A DNA stretch of 13,427 bases from Desulfocapsaceae bacterium (GCA_029934775.1 JAOZLO010000033.1:1-13427), one strand, 5' to 3'; positions 1 to 7,304 are shown, counted from the first letter of the stretch. Translations and numbers: made by a program. The notes: generated by a model from the sequence alone, not told the origin.

Positions 1-851
1 GCAACTGTTCCCCAACCAGAACCACTTTCTACTGCTATTTCCTCAGGTTCAGGCTCAACACGGGAAATATCTTCACTGGAAACCAGTCCCATATTATTTA
101 ATTCCTGCAGAGAATCCTGGGCCAGTTTAAGGCCCGGATCTTCAGTGATGGCACGATTGTACATTTCTGCGGCATCGCTGTACATTCCCTTGTCTGAGTA
201 GTCAATACCGAGAAAAAGAGCGAGTAAGGCTGCAGAACTAAGAGAAAGCGGCATTTCCAGTTCCTTCTTCTGGGCTGGTGTGACGTAAATATTCAACTGC
301 TCAACAATGTTAAACAGGAGGTCTTTTTCCATGCGAAACAAATCTTCTAAACTTCCTGCGGTGAGAGGCAGATTGGTTACGGTTTTAAAAGGAACATCAA
401 GCAGATGGGAGCCAATTTCGAGTGGTTCTATCGAACCATCGTGTATATCACCGTTAACAACGTAATATGCTTTAAGCAACTTACCCACTTTGGGCGCGGT
501 TGCCGGGTCCACCAGGCCTGACTCGCCTATATCCATCTCATCGAGAAGGGCCTGAATTCTGATACGCTCAACGACAAAGATAGTGTCGATTTTTGAGAGA
601 TCAGTGATAAGCATTAGAGCAAGTCCTTTTTGCAGAGCGTTTAGTCGTTGCTGGTTTGTTTTATTGTGGAAATAGAGAACAGCAACACTTTGAGAACTTT
701 CAATCGTCCCGAGGTTTGCCTCCTGTGCCAGTGCCTGTTTTGCCCAGTCACGTTGATCGCTGGTAACTACCTGACCAGCCTGAACAATTGCAATACTGTA
801 GAACCATAGTGTGATCGTACAGAGAAACCTGAAAAAAGGTTTGTGTTTCAT
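1..851 (-). CDS. CsgG/HfaB-like exported protein with TPR-like region (3' end beyond window)
   Basis: An open frame of 283 codons reads leftward from ATG at 851 and leaves the window without a stop, so the C-terminus is missing. The start is supported by a strong purine-rich ribosome site (AGGGAGGGAG) just upstream. Residues 1-25 form a signal peptide (basic start, hydrophobic core, VQA before G26), so the protein is exported. Residues about 55-137 match the CsgG/HfaB/FlgO-like fold: a VAVLYFHN strand, a helix (LQKGLALMLITDL), then IFVVERIRIQALLDEM and the KLLKAYYVVNGDI strand. This fold is typical of periplasmic or outer-membrane-associated assembly proteins. Residues about 208-240 (ALFLGIDYSDKGMYSDAAEM onward) read as a TPR-like helical pair, followed by an acidic Pro/Glu stretch (EPEPEE). 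There is no lipobox Cys, unlike true CsgG lipoproteins, so a curli secretion role is not implied. The family call is fairly sure; the exact function is unknown. Confidence 0.85.
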   Translation of the reverse strand, partial: MKHKPFFRFLCTITLWFYSIAIVQAGQVVTSDQRDWAKQALAQEANLGTIESSQSVAVLYFHNKTNQQRLNALQKGLALMLITDLSKIDTIFVVERIRIQALLDEMDIGESGLVDPATAPKVGKLLKAYYVVNGDIHDGSIEPLEIGSHLLDVPFKTVTNLPLTAGSLEDLFRMEKDLLFNIVEQLNIYVTPAQKKELEMPLSLSSAALLALFLGIDYSDKGMYSDAAEMYNRAITEDPGLKLAQDSLQELNNMGLVSSEDISRVEPEPEEIAVESGSGWGTV

Positions 852-1164
852 AATCTCCCTCCCTGTAAAAAAAATTGAAAATGCAGGCAAAAAAACTCAC
901 ATGCGGTAATTGTATTTAGGGTGTTTGCTACATGATGCCCTTAGGGCAGGCTGAAAGGTTGCAGGTTAACAGCCTTCATTCTATTTTTGCTGTTGGAAAA
1001 ATGTTGAAGTATCTTCATATGACTATACATGAAATATTCGTAAAATCATTCAAAATTATTCATGTTTTTATTCTTGCATTTTTCGGTGGATCAACTCATA
1101 TTTGAGTTGGAAATCTGTTCAGAGCAGACTTGTGAGAGAATTACTAACTTTTGGAGGGAAAATA
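852..1164. promoter_or_regulatory. Divergent intergenic region with small inverted repeats
   Basis: This 313-bp AT-rich gap separates two divergent genes, so it must hold promoters for both. Four structures are visible. A 13-nt palindrome, TGCCCTTAGGGCA, lies at 936-948. TGAAG-TAT-CTTCA lies at 1005-1017. The tetramer ATTC starts at 1036, 1048, 1058 and 1070, about one helical turn apart. A hairpin with 7-bp arms, CAACTCA-TATT-TGAGTTG, lies at 1092-1109. No convincing -35/-10 pair was found; TTGAAG at 1004 and TATACA at 1024 are only 14 nt apart. None of the repeats is followed by a T-run, so they are not terminators. Operator or leader roles are inference. Confidence 0.4.
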
Positions 1165-1740
1165 ATGAGAGCTGTTGCTTTTTGTGGAAGTGCAAGGAAA
1201 AATGGTAACACTGCGCTATTACTGAATACGGTACTTGAGCCCCTCGCGGCTGTGGGTGTCGAAACTGAACTGGTCGAGCTTGCGGGCAGTGAAATCTCAG
1301 GTTGTAAAGCCTGTATGGGCTGCTTTAAGAATAAGGACCAGCGGTGTGTCTTTGATAATGATGTGGTGAATGAATGTATTGAAAAAATGGCTGCTGCAGA
1401 TGTTATTCTACTTGGATCCCCCACCTACTTTTCTGATATTTCATCAGAAATGAAGGCGTTGATTGATCGATCAGGGCTTGTCAGTAGAGCTAACGGAAAT
1501 ATGTTTAAACGAAAACTTGGGGCAGGAGTTGTTGCTGTTCGTAGAGCCGGTGCCATTCATGTGTTCGACTCTCTCAACCATTTTTTTCTTATCGGTGAAA
1601 TGATTGTGGTAGGATCTTCCTACTGGAATATCGGGTTTGGCAGGGAAAAAGGTGAGGTGGCAGGAGATGAAGAGGGTATGAGCACCATGAAGACCCTGGG
1701 TGAAAATATTGGCTGGCTTCTCAAAAAGTTACAACAATAA
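1165..1740 (+). CDS. Iron-sulfur flavoprotein / NADPH-dependent FMN reductase family (ISF-type)
   Basis: This 191-aa protein has a flavodoxin-like fold. The N-terminal loop GSARKNGNT (residues 8-16) binds FMN phosphate and LLGSPTYFSDIS (82-93) contacts the flavin. Between them is a compact cysteine cluster, C47-x2-C50-x2-C53-x7-C61, which matches the [4Fe-4S] motif of archaeal and bacterial ISF proteins. It probably moves electrons between low-potential donors and an unknown acceptor in the cytoplasm. I chose ATG 1165 because TTGGAGGGAA lies just upstream and the FMN loop starts right after. An in-frame TTG at 1102 would add 21 residues unlike the family and lacks a ribosome site. The next gene, a sigma-54 response regulator, starts 4 nt after the stop, so the two are almost certainly co-transcribed. 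The physiological partner is unknown. Confidence 0.88.
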   Translation: MRAVAFCGSARKNGNTALLLNTVLEPLAAVGVETELVELAGSEISGCKACMGCFKNKDQRCVFDNDVVNECIEKMAAADVILLGSPTYFSDISSEMKALIDRSGLVSRANGNMFKRKLGAGVVAVRRAGAIHVFDSLNHFFLIGEMIVVGSSYWNIGFGREKGEVAGDEEGMSTMKTLGENIGWLLKKLQQ

Positions 1741-1744
1741 TTTA

Positions 1745-3103
1745 ATGAAATTACAGAATCACCTAAAATCCGTTCTAGTTGTGGATGATGATCAAGTGCA
1801 TCGGTATATGCTGTGCTCGATGCTTGCTGAATGGGGGTATCGGACCGTCGAGGCAGATGATGGAATTACTGCTGTGACAGCAGTGGAGAGCCATTTTTAT
1901 GATGCCGTGCTGATGGATATCCGCATGACCAGGATGGATGGTCGCGAGGCTTTTCATCGTATTCAGGCTATTGCTCCTGCCTTACCTGTTATTCTGATGA
2001 CTGCATACTCTACGGTGGAAAGTGCAGTAGAGACTATTCAGCAGGGCGCCCACGATTATCTGACCAAACCCCTTGACTTTGACCGCTTACGTCTTGCACT
2101 CGAGCGTGCAGTTGACCACCACCAGGTTGCTTCAAAAAAATACCAGGTTGAAGAGGAAAAAACTGAACTTGAGACCAGGATTATTGGTTCATCTCCACCA
2201 ATGGCCGATTTGCTGGAGATGATTTCTTATGTGGCGCCTACTGAGGCTACTGTACTTGTCTGTGGTGAGTCAGGTACTGGAAAAGAGCTGGTTGCAGAAG
2301 CTCTGCATAATAATAGTGAGAGGAAAAATGAACCTTTTATTAAGGTGAACTGTGCGGCGCTTGCCGAGAGTCTCCTGGAATCTGAGCTGTTCGGCCATGA
2401 GAAAGGTGCTTTTACAGGTGCTGAAACACGCCGAGAGGGAAAGTTTGTTCAAGCCGATCGAGGTACTCTCTTTCTCGATGAAATAGGGGAAACTTCCAAG
2501 GCGATGCAGGTGAAGCTGCTGAGGGTTTTGCAGGAGCATGAACTGCAGCGGGTAGGAGGAGATGAGACGGTCAAAGTTGATGTGCGCATAATCGCTGCTA
2601 CTAATAAAGATCTTGAAAAAGAGGTGAAAAATAATAACTTCAGGGAGGATCTCTATTACAGATTGAATGTTGTTATGCTCGAAGTTCCTCCGCTTCGACA
2701 GCGGGGGAAAGATATCAGAGAACTGGTAACCTATTTTGCCGGGAAGTATGCTGAGAAAAACAGGAGAGATTTAGAAGGAATAACTGCTGAATGTATGAAT
2801 CTGCTGACCTGCTACCCCTGGCCGGGTAATGTGCGCGAACTGGAAAATGCAATTGAGCGGGGTATTATCCTCATGCGCGGCACAGAATTGACAGAGAGGA
2901 GTCTCCCTTTACCCATCCAAAAACAGAAAGAAAAATTGACCATGCCTGCTGGCAATCAGTCTGAGTCACTTTTTGAAGCTGAAAAACAGCTTATTCTCAA
3001 AACACTTGCCAAGACTTCAGGAAACAAAAGTGAGGCCTCCAGACGATTGGGAATTACTCGAAAAACGCTGTTGAACAAGTTGAACAAATATGATGAAATG
3101 TGA
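1745..3103 (+). CDS. Sigma-54-dependent response regulator, NtrC/AtoC family
   Basis: This 452-aa transcription activator has three domains. Receiver (about 8-125): acidic pocket D14-D16, phosphoacceptor D58 (LMDIRM), T86 and K108 (LTKPLD). AAA+ domain (about 146-375): Walker A GESGTGK at 174-180, the sigma-54 contact loop GAFTGA at 221-226, Walker B LFLDEI at 242-247 and the WPGNVRELENAIERG motif at 359-373. Fis-type helix-turn-helix at 412-448. All key residues are present, so it should be a phosphorylation-controlled activator of RpoN promoters. The ATG at 1745 gives a normal N-terminus for the family and sits 4 nt after the flavoprotein stop, which suggests translational coupling because its own ribosome site is poor. 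A GTG at 1700 would extend it by 15 residues, overlapping the previous gene. No histidine kinase gene is adjacent, so it is an orphan regulator here. Targets are unknown. Confidence 0.95.
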   Translation: MKLQNHLKSVLVVDDDQVHRYMLCSMLAEWGYRTVEADDGITAVTAVESHFYDAVLMDIRMTRMDGREAFHRIQAIAPALPVILMTAYSTVESAVETIQQGAHDYLTKPLDFDRLRLALERAVDHHQVASKKYQVEEEKTELETRIIGSSPPMADLLEMISYVAPTEATVLVCGESGTGKELVAEALHNNSERKNEPFIKVNCAALAESLLESELFGHEKGAFTGAETRREGKFVQADRGTLFLDEIGETSKAMQVKLLRVLQEHELQRVGGDETVKVDVRIIAATNKDLEKEVKNNNFREDLYYRLNVVMLEVPPLRQRGKDIRELVTYFAGKYAEKNRRDLEGITAECMNLLTCYPWPGNVRELENAIERGIILMRGTELTERSLPLPIQKQKEKLTMPAGNQSESLFEAEKQLILKTLAKTSGNKSEASRRLGITRKTLLNKLNKYDEM

Positions 3104-3360
3104 CAAGTAGATACAGAGTTCTGAAGATCCAGAACCGCGCAGACGGTTTTCTCATTGCCCTCCTTGAAACCTTTTGATTTTCTCTCTCTTGACAAGAAAA
3201 AACCGGCTACTTATTGTTGGCACAAGTTCAGATCCTTTGTCAAAATCATCTCTGTTTGTATAGGGAGATTGGCTGGCACAAAGTTGATTTTGACACTCAG
3301 GGATCTTATTCAGCTTTACCGGGTAAGGTTACAAGTTTTGAGGAGAGAATGGAGGGACAT
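3104..3360 (+). promoter_or_regulatory. Leader/promoter region of grpE
   Basis: This gene-free stretch of 257 bp lies between the response regulator and grpE. A small inverted repeat, GTTCTG-AAGATC-CAGAAC (3118-3135), follows the regulator stop but has no adjoining T-run, so it is at best a weak terminator. TTGACA at 3189-3194 resembles a -35 box, yet no good -10 follows at 16-18 nt. TGGCACAA(A)GTT occurs twice (3218-3228 and 3274-3285). It resembles the -24 half of a sigma-54 promoter, but no GC lies at the proper -12 position in either copy. A long inverted repeat occupies 3231-3305 and is listed separately. No CIRCE element or clear RpoH-type promoter is visible. Confidence 0.4.
3231..3305. 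repeat. Long-spaced inverted repeat in the grpE leader
   Basis: TGTCAAAATCA at 3238-3248 is perfectly complementary to TGATTTTGACA at 3285-3295, with 36 nt between the arms. Outside these arms GATCC (3231-3235) pairs with GGATC (3301-3305) across a small asymmetric internal loop (2 versus 5 nt). Inside the loop a few more pairs are possible (3250-3251 with 3282-3283; 3253-3255 with 3278-3280). If transcribed it would form a long stem about 56 nt before the grpE start. As DNA it could be paired protein sites about 47 bp centre to centre. Which of these applies cannot be decided from the sequence. Confidence 0.6.
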
Positions 3361-3987
3361 GTGAATAAAAAAAAGAAAAGTGACGAGCTTCGTGAAGAAA
3401 TTGAAACCATTGGGGAGGAGTTGTCATCCGTCGAGATCGATGAGAATACAGTTGTGGACGAAGTTCTGGAGCCAAGTGAAGAACAAGACCTGGAAAAAGA
3501 ACTCGCTGATGCCCTTATTGAGGCTGCAGATCTTCGCGATAAGATGCTGCGCGCGGCCGCTGAAAACGAAAATTTTAAAAAACGCATAGAGAGGGAGCGC
3601 TCGGCAAGCCTGAAATATGCGGGTGAGCAAATTTTCAGGGAGATGCTTCCCGTCGTTGATAATCTTGAAAGGGCTATTGCTCACCAGGGGGAGGCTAGCG
3701 AGAATAGTGCTGAAAAAAATCTGGGGTTTCTTGTTGAAGGTGTTGAGTTGACTTTAAAGAGTCTTGTTTCTACTCTTGAAAAGTTCCAGGTTAAGCCGGT
3801 TGAGAGTGTTGGCGAAAAATTTGATCCCAAACACCACGAAGCACTGACCATGGAGGCGAGTAACATCGTGCCTGCAACTCATGTAGTGAATGAGTTTGAA
3901 AAGGGATATTACTATAAAGACAGGTTGTTACGTGCTGCCAAGGTGGTAGTTTCTTCAGGAAAGGAAGAGGCAGATTCCGGGAAATAG
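3361..3987 (+). CDS. grpE: GrpE, nucleotide exchange factor for DnaK
   Basis: GrpE releases ADP from DnaK so the chaperone can cycle. The protein is 208 aa from GTG 3361. A charged N-terminal tail (VNKKKKSDELREE) leads into a long acidic coiled-coil helix (about 38-85), followed by the four-helix and beta parts. The C-terminal signature is clear: FDPKHHEALTME, then GYYYKDRLLRAAKVVVS. I prefer GTG 3361 because GGAGGG lies 4-9 nt upstream. An in-frame ATG at 3349, with AGGAG only 3 nt away, would add MEGH and is a real alternative. A further in-frame upstream extension to 3214 does not resemble GrpE. dnaK follows after 150 nt on the same strand, the usual pairing, though hrcA is not upstream as it is in many bacteria. 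Length and motifs are normal. Confidence 0.95.
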   Translation: MNKKKKSDELREEIETIGEELSSVEIDENTVVDEVLEPSEEQDLEKELADALIEAADLRDKMLRAAAENENFKKRIERERSASLKYAGEQIFREMLPVVDNLERAIAHQGEASENSAEKNLGFLVEGVELTLKSLVSTLEKFQVKPVESVGEKFDPKHHEALTMEASNIVPATHVVNEFEKGYYYKDRLLRAAKVVVSSGKEEADSGK

Positions 3988-4137
3988 CCATTGTTAAAAA
4001 GAATGGAATCCCTTGACAAATAAAGGAAGATGACAACTTTAGAAGAGGTTGCCACTATCAGAGATAGAGCAATCAATAAAAATTTTGAGGAGTCAAGACG
4101 GATAAAATAATCCGTGAGAAATTAAGGAGAAAAAAAG
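3988..4137 (+). promoter_or_regulatory. grpE-dnaK intergenic leader with two hairpins
   Basis: In this 150-nt gap two potential RNA hairpins precede dnaK. The first is TTGC-CA-CTATC-AGA-GATAG-A-GCAA at 4049-4072, nine pairs with a small internal loop. The second is ACGGAT-AAAATA-ATCCGT at 4098-4115, six pairs. The second ends 8 nt before the ribosome site AAGGAG (4124-4129), which lies 8 nt before the dnaK ATG. Neither has a T-run, so they are not terminators. TTGACA at 4013-4018 could be a -35 box, but no good -10 follows. An internal promoter or mRNA-processing role is inference. Confidence 0.45.
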
Positions 4138-6048
4138 ATGGGTAAAATTATCGGAATTGACTTGGGTACTACCAACTCATGTGTTGCCGTTATGGAGGGT
4201 GGTGAGCCAAAAGTAATTACCAATGTTGAGGGTAACAGGACGACCCCGTCGGTTGTTGCATTTGCTGACAATGATGAACGTCCTGTAGGACAGGTTGCCA
4301 AGCGTCAGGCTGTAACTAATCCAACGCGTACTCTGTATGCAATTAAACGTCTTATCGGTCGTAATTTTACTGACCCGGAAGTTAAGAAATCTATTGAGGT
4401 CAGTCCGTTTGCGATAGTAGAAGGAAACAATGGCAGTGTTTCTGTAGAAGTTGAAGGTGAAAAGTACAGACCTGCTGAGATTTCTGCAATGATCCTTACT
4501 AAAATGAAGCAGACTGCAGAAGAATATCTTGGTGAAGAGGTGACCGATGCAGTAGTAACTGTACCTGCCTATTTTAACGATTCTCAGCGTCAGGCGACAA
4601 AAGATGCTGGAAAAATTGCAGGGCTCAATGTACAGAGAATCATTAACGAGCCAACTGCTGCTTCCCTTGCTTACGGTCTTGACAAGAAAGGGGAAGAGAA
4701 AATAGCAGTTTTTGATCTTGGCGGTGGTACTTTTGATGTCTCTGTTCTGGAGATCGGTGACGGTGTATTTGAAGTGAAATCTACCCACGGTGACACTTTC
4801 CTCGGCGGTGAAGATTTTGATATGCGGATTGTGAACTGGCTTGCCGATGAATTTAAACGGGAGCAGGGGATTGATCTCAAGACAGATAAAATGGCATTGC
4901 AGCGTTTAAAAGAAGAAGCGGAGAAAGCTAAAATGGAGCTCTCTACAACAAAAGAGACCGACATTAACCTTCCGTTTATTACTGCTGACGCTTCCGGGCC
5001 TAAGCACCTTAATATCAAACTGAGCCGGGCAAAACTTGAAAGTCTGGTGGAAGATCTGGTGGAGCGTACTGTAGGTCCGTGTAAGACTGCTATAAAAGAT
5101 GCCGGACTCTCTGCTTCTGATATTGATGAGGTCATCCTTGTAGGTGGAATGACCCGCATGCCGCTCGTCCAGGAAATGGTGAAAAAGATTTTCGGTAAGG
5201 ATCCACACAAGGGTGTGAATCCAGACGAAGTTGTGGCTATTGGTGCTGCCATTCAGGGTGGTGTTCTGCAGGGCGATGTGAAAGATGTCTTACTGCTTGA
5301 TGTAACGCCTCTGTCTCTTGGTATTGAAACTCTTGGCGGCGTTACTACTAAGCTGATCGAGAAAAACACAACAGTACCGACTAAGAAAAGTCAGGTTTTT
5401 TCTACGGCTGCAGACAATCAGCCTGCTGTTTCCATTCATGTACTCCAGGGTGAGCGTGAAATGGCCGAGGGCAATAAAACAATCGGTCGTTTTGAGTTAA
5501 CGTCCATTCCGCCTGCACCACGTGGTGTACCTCAGATTGAAGTCGCCTTTGATCTTGATGCCAATGGTATTCTCCATGTATCTGCAAAAGATATGGGCAC
5601 TGGGAAAGAACAGTCTATCAAAATCACGGCATCTTCAGGTCTCAGCGACGAAGAGATCGAGAAAATGACCAAAGATGCTGAACTGCATGCCGAAGATGAC
5701 AAAAAACGTAAAGAGCTTGTAGAAACTCGAAATTCTGCTGATGCGCTTGTCCATGCAACCGGGAAGAGCTTGAAAGATCTTGAGGGGAAAGTTGATGATG
5801 AGACTAAGAAGAAGGTTGAATCAGAGATAGAGAATGTGAAGTCGGTAATGGAGGGTGATGACATTGATGCTATTAAGACTGCTACTGAAGCGCTTACTGC
5901 TGCATCCCACAAGCTTGCAGAATTAATGTATGCTCAGGCCGCTAAAGAGAATCCCGATGGCGGAGGAAGTGAAGGTTCTGATAATAAAGCGCCCGAGAAG
6001 GAAAAAGATGATGACGTGGTAGACGCTGATTATGAAGAGGTAAAATAA
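4138..6048 (+). CDS. dnaK: Molecular chaperone DnaK (Hsp70)
   Basis: This is a complete 636-aa Hsp70 of normal bacterial length. The ATPase domain starts with [19 protein letters not shown] and contains [12 protein letters not shown], the phosphate-2 loop [19 protein letters not shown] and the adenosine loop [13 protein letters not shown]. The hydrophobic interdomain linker [13 protein letters not shown] follows, then the substrate-binding beta domain (for example [13 protein letters not shown] and [21 protein letters not shown]) and a helical lid. The C-terminus is an acidic disordered tail ending [13 protein letters not shown], as in most bacterial DnaK proteins. It refolds and protects cytoplasmic proteins, using ATP, with GrpE (encoded just upstream) and a DnaJ partner that is not in this window. 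AAGGAG 8 nt before the ATG supports the start. A strong terminator follows the stop, so the transcription unit probably ends here. No unusual features seen. Confidence 0.99.
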   Translation: MGKIIGIDLGTTNSCVAVMEGGEPKVITNVEGNRTTPSVVAFADNDERPVGQVAKRQAVTNPTRTLYAIKRLIGRNFTDPEVKKSIEVSPFAIVEGNNGSVSVEVEGEKYRPAEISAMILTKMKQTAEEYLGEEVTDAVVTVPAYFNDSQRQATKDAGKIAGLNVQRIINEPTAASLAYGLDKKGEEKIAVFDLGGGTFDVSVLEIGDGVFEVKSTHGDTFLGGEDFDMRIVNWLADEFKREQGIDLKTDKMALQRLKEEAEKAKMELSTTKETDINLPFITADASGPKHLNIKLSRAKLESLVEDLVERTVGPCKTAIKDAGLSASDIDEVILVGGMTRMPLVQEMVKKIFGKDPHKGVNPDEVVAIGAAIQGGVLQGDVKDVLLLDVTPLSLGIETLGGVTTKLIEKNTTVPTKKSQVFSTAADNQPAVSIHVLQGEREMAEGNKTIGRFELTSIPPAPRGVPQIEVAFDLDANGILHVSAKDMGTGKEQSIKITASSGLSDEEIEKMTKDAELHAEDDKKRKELVETRNSADALVHATGKSLKDLEGKVDDETKKKVESEIENVKSVMEGDDIDAIKTATEALTAASHKLAELMYAQAAKENPDGGGSEGSDNKAPEKEKDDDVVDADYEEVK

Positions 6049-6083
6049 ATTCGTAGTTGGTGTACGTAACGCATCGTAATGAG

Positions 6084-6121
6084 AAAAGGAGTAGGGAATT
6101 ATTTTCCTGCTCCTTTTTTTT
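6084..6121 (+). terminator. Intrinsic terminator after dnaK
   Basis: GGAGTAGGGAA (6088-6098) pairs with the downstream strand TTTCCTGCTCC (ending 6113) in an 11-bp stem with two G-U pairs. AAAA before the stem can extend it into the T-run. Eight T residues follow at 6114-6121. It lies about 35 nt after the dnaK stop and 45 nt before trpS, so it should separate the two genes. Confidence 0.88.
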
Positions 6122-6165
6122 ATATAACATCATTCACTTGTTAAACTTAACCTCCAGGCAATGTT

Positions 6166-7131
6166 ATGAAAATTCTATCCGGCATACAACCTTCGGGGCA
6201 GCTTCATATTGGCAATTATTTTGGCATGATGCAGACTATGATTTCCCGAATGGAAGATTCTGAACTGTATGTTTTTATTGTTGATCTGCACGCCTTGACT
6301 TCAGTTCGCAAACGGAACCTTCTTGCAGAAGGCACGTTGGAGGCTGCTGCGGATTTCCTTGCACTCGGTTTAGATCCTGACAAATGCATTTTCTGGGTCC
6401 AGTCAGATGTTTCCGAAGTGTGTGAGTTGACCTGGATTCTCTCTACCCTTGCTCCGATGGGACTCATTGAACGTTGTCACTCGTATAAGGATAAGGTAGC
6501 AAAAGGTTTGACTGCGAGTCACGGGCTTTTTTCTTATCCTGTGCTCATGGCTGCGGATATTCTTCTCTATCAGGCAGAGCAGGTGCCGGTGGGGAAGGAT
6601 CAGAAACAGCATCTTGAAGTTGCCCGGGATCTGGCGCAGAAATTTAACCATGAGTATGGTGATACTTTCGTCGTCCCAGAGCCTGCCATCCACAAGCAGA
6701 CTGCAACTGTACCAGGATTGGACGGTCAGAAAATGTCCAAATCCTATGGCAACACCATCCCTATTTTTCTTGAGGGTAAACAGTTGAAAAAGAGAGTCAT
6801 GGCTATTGAAACGGATGCCACTCCCGTTGAGGATCCAAAAGATCCAGCTAACTGTAACCTTTATACGATTATGGAACTGTTTGCTGCACCCGCAAGGATG
6901 AAGGAAATCCATGATCTCTACGTAAACGGAGGAGCCGCTTATGGTTACCTGAAGCTGGAACTCCTTGATCTGCTGGATGATAAGTTTGGCGAAGCCCGGA
7001 GGAAGAAGGTGGAGTTTTTAGCAGATCCGGAAATGTTACGGGCTATTCTTGCAAAAGGTGCTGAAAAAGCGAGGGAGAAGGCGGTTGTTACACTGGATCT
7101 TGTTCGTGACAGGGTCGGTCTGAAATATTGA
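6166..7131 (+). CDS. trpS: Tryptophanyl-tRNA synthetase
   Basis: This class I synthetase charges tRNA-Trp with tryptophan in the cytoplasm using ATP. The 321-aa length is normal. The Rossmann fold opens with MKILSGIQPSGQLHIGNYFG, in which HIGN (14-17) is the HIGH signature. KMSKS is at 189-193 (DGQKMSKSYGNT), and VPVGKDQKQHLEVARDLA (140-157) is the typical tryptophan/ATP-site helix. The ATG at 6166 has only a modest ribosome site (CCAGG about 7 nt upstream). The dnaK terminator ends 44 nt before it, leaving little room for a dedicated promoter. The TGA stop overlaps the outer end of a 127-bp palindromic repeat, so the last codons may have been reshaped by that element. The C-terminal end (LDLVRDRVGLKY) looks typical, so any loss is small. 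Confidence 0.98.
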   Translation: MKILSGIQPSGQLHIGNYFGMMQTMISRMEDSELYVFIVDLHALTSVRKRNLLAEGTLEAAADFLALGLDPDKCIFWVQSDVSEVCELTWILSTLAPMGLIERCHSYKDKVAKGLTASHGLFSYPVLMAADILLYQAEQVPVGKDQKQHLEVARDLAQKFNHEYGDTFVVPEPAIHKQTATVPGLDGQKMSKSYGNTIPIFLEGKQLKKRVMAIETDATPVEDPKDPANCNLYTIMELFAAPARMKEIHDLYVNGGAAYGYLKLELLDLLDDKFGEARRKKVEFLADPEMLRAILAKGAEKAREKAVVTLDLVRDRVGLKY

Positions 7132-7256
7132 TGGCGTCGTAAAAACTCTCCATCTGCTTCGTTGCTGTAAATTTTCTATCATTACGACGTACCCTGGTAC
7201 GCCGAAATAATAGAAAATTTACGCGCCTCGCATCTGAAGTTTTTTACTTAGCCATC
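7130..7256. repeat. 127-bp interrupted palindrome, likely dispersed repeat element
   Basis: The two halves are imperfect inverted copies. From the outer ends inward the matching blocks are GATGGC, GTAAAAA, the perfect 13-mer GTAAATTTTCTAT, ATT, CG and CGTACC, meeting at a CGTACCCTGGTACG core near 7187-7201. Non-matching segments lie between GTAAAAA and GTAAATTTT. The left tip includes the last two bases of the trpS stop codon. It has no open frame and no transposase, so it is a non-autonomous REP- or MITE-like element. From memory, very similar palindromes occur in many copies in sulfate-reducing Deltaproteobacteria; this needs a search. Only one copy is in this window. Confidence 0.8.
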
Positions 7257-7304
7257 GATAATTTCAGATTTATCCGAGTTTCTCAATATAAGGGAGGCTT
7301 GACC

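Noticed and set aside
3118..3135. GTTCTG/CAGAAC hairpin as a terminator of the response regulator gene
   Set aside because: Only 6 bp and followed by CGCGCAGACGG rather than a T-run.
3163..3215. CTTGAAAC (3163) or TTGACA (3189) as a heat-shock or housekeeping promoter for grpE
   Set aside because: No CCCCAT-like or TATAAT-like -10 element follows at an acceptable spacing.
3218..3290. Two TGGCAC sequences as sigma-54 (-24/-12) promoters for grpE
   Set aside because: Neither copy has GC at the required distance; the first is followed by AAGTTCAGA and the second by AAAGTTGAT, so the -12 element is missing.
3214..3360. N-terminal extension of GrpE or a small leader gene upstream of it
   Set aside because: The extra residues do not resemble GrpE, there is no ribosome site, and the stretch is explained by the inverted-repeat leader.
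4177..5912. Long open frames on the minus strand opposite dnaK
   Set aside because: They mirror the codon bias of a highly conserved gene on the other strand and have no ribosome sites or recognisable domains.
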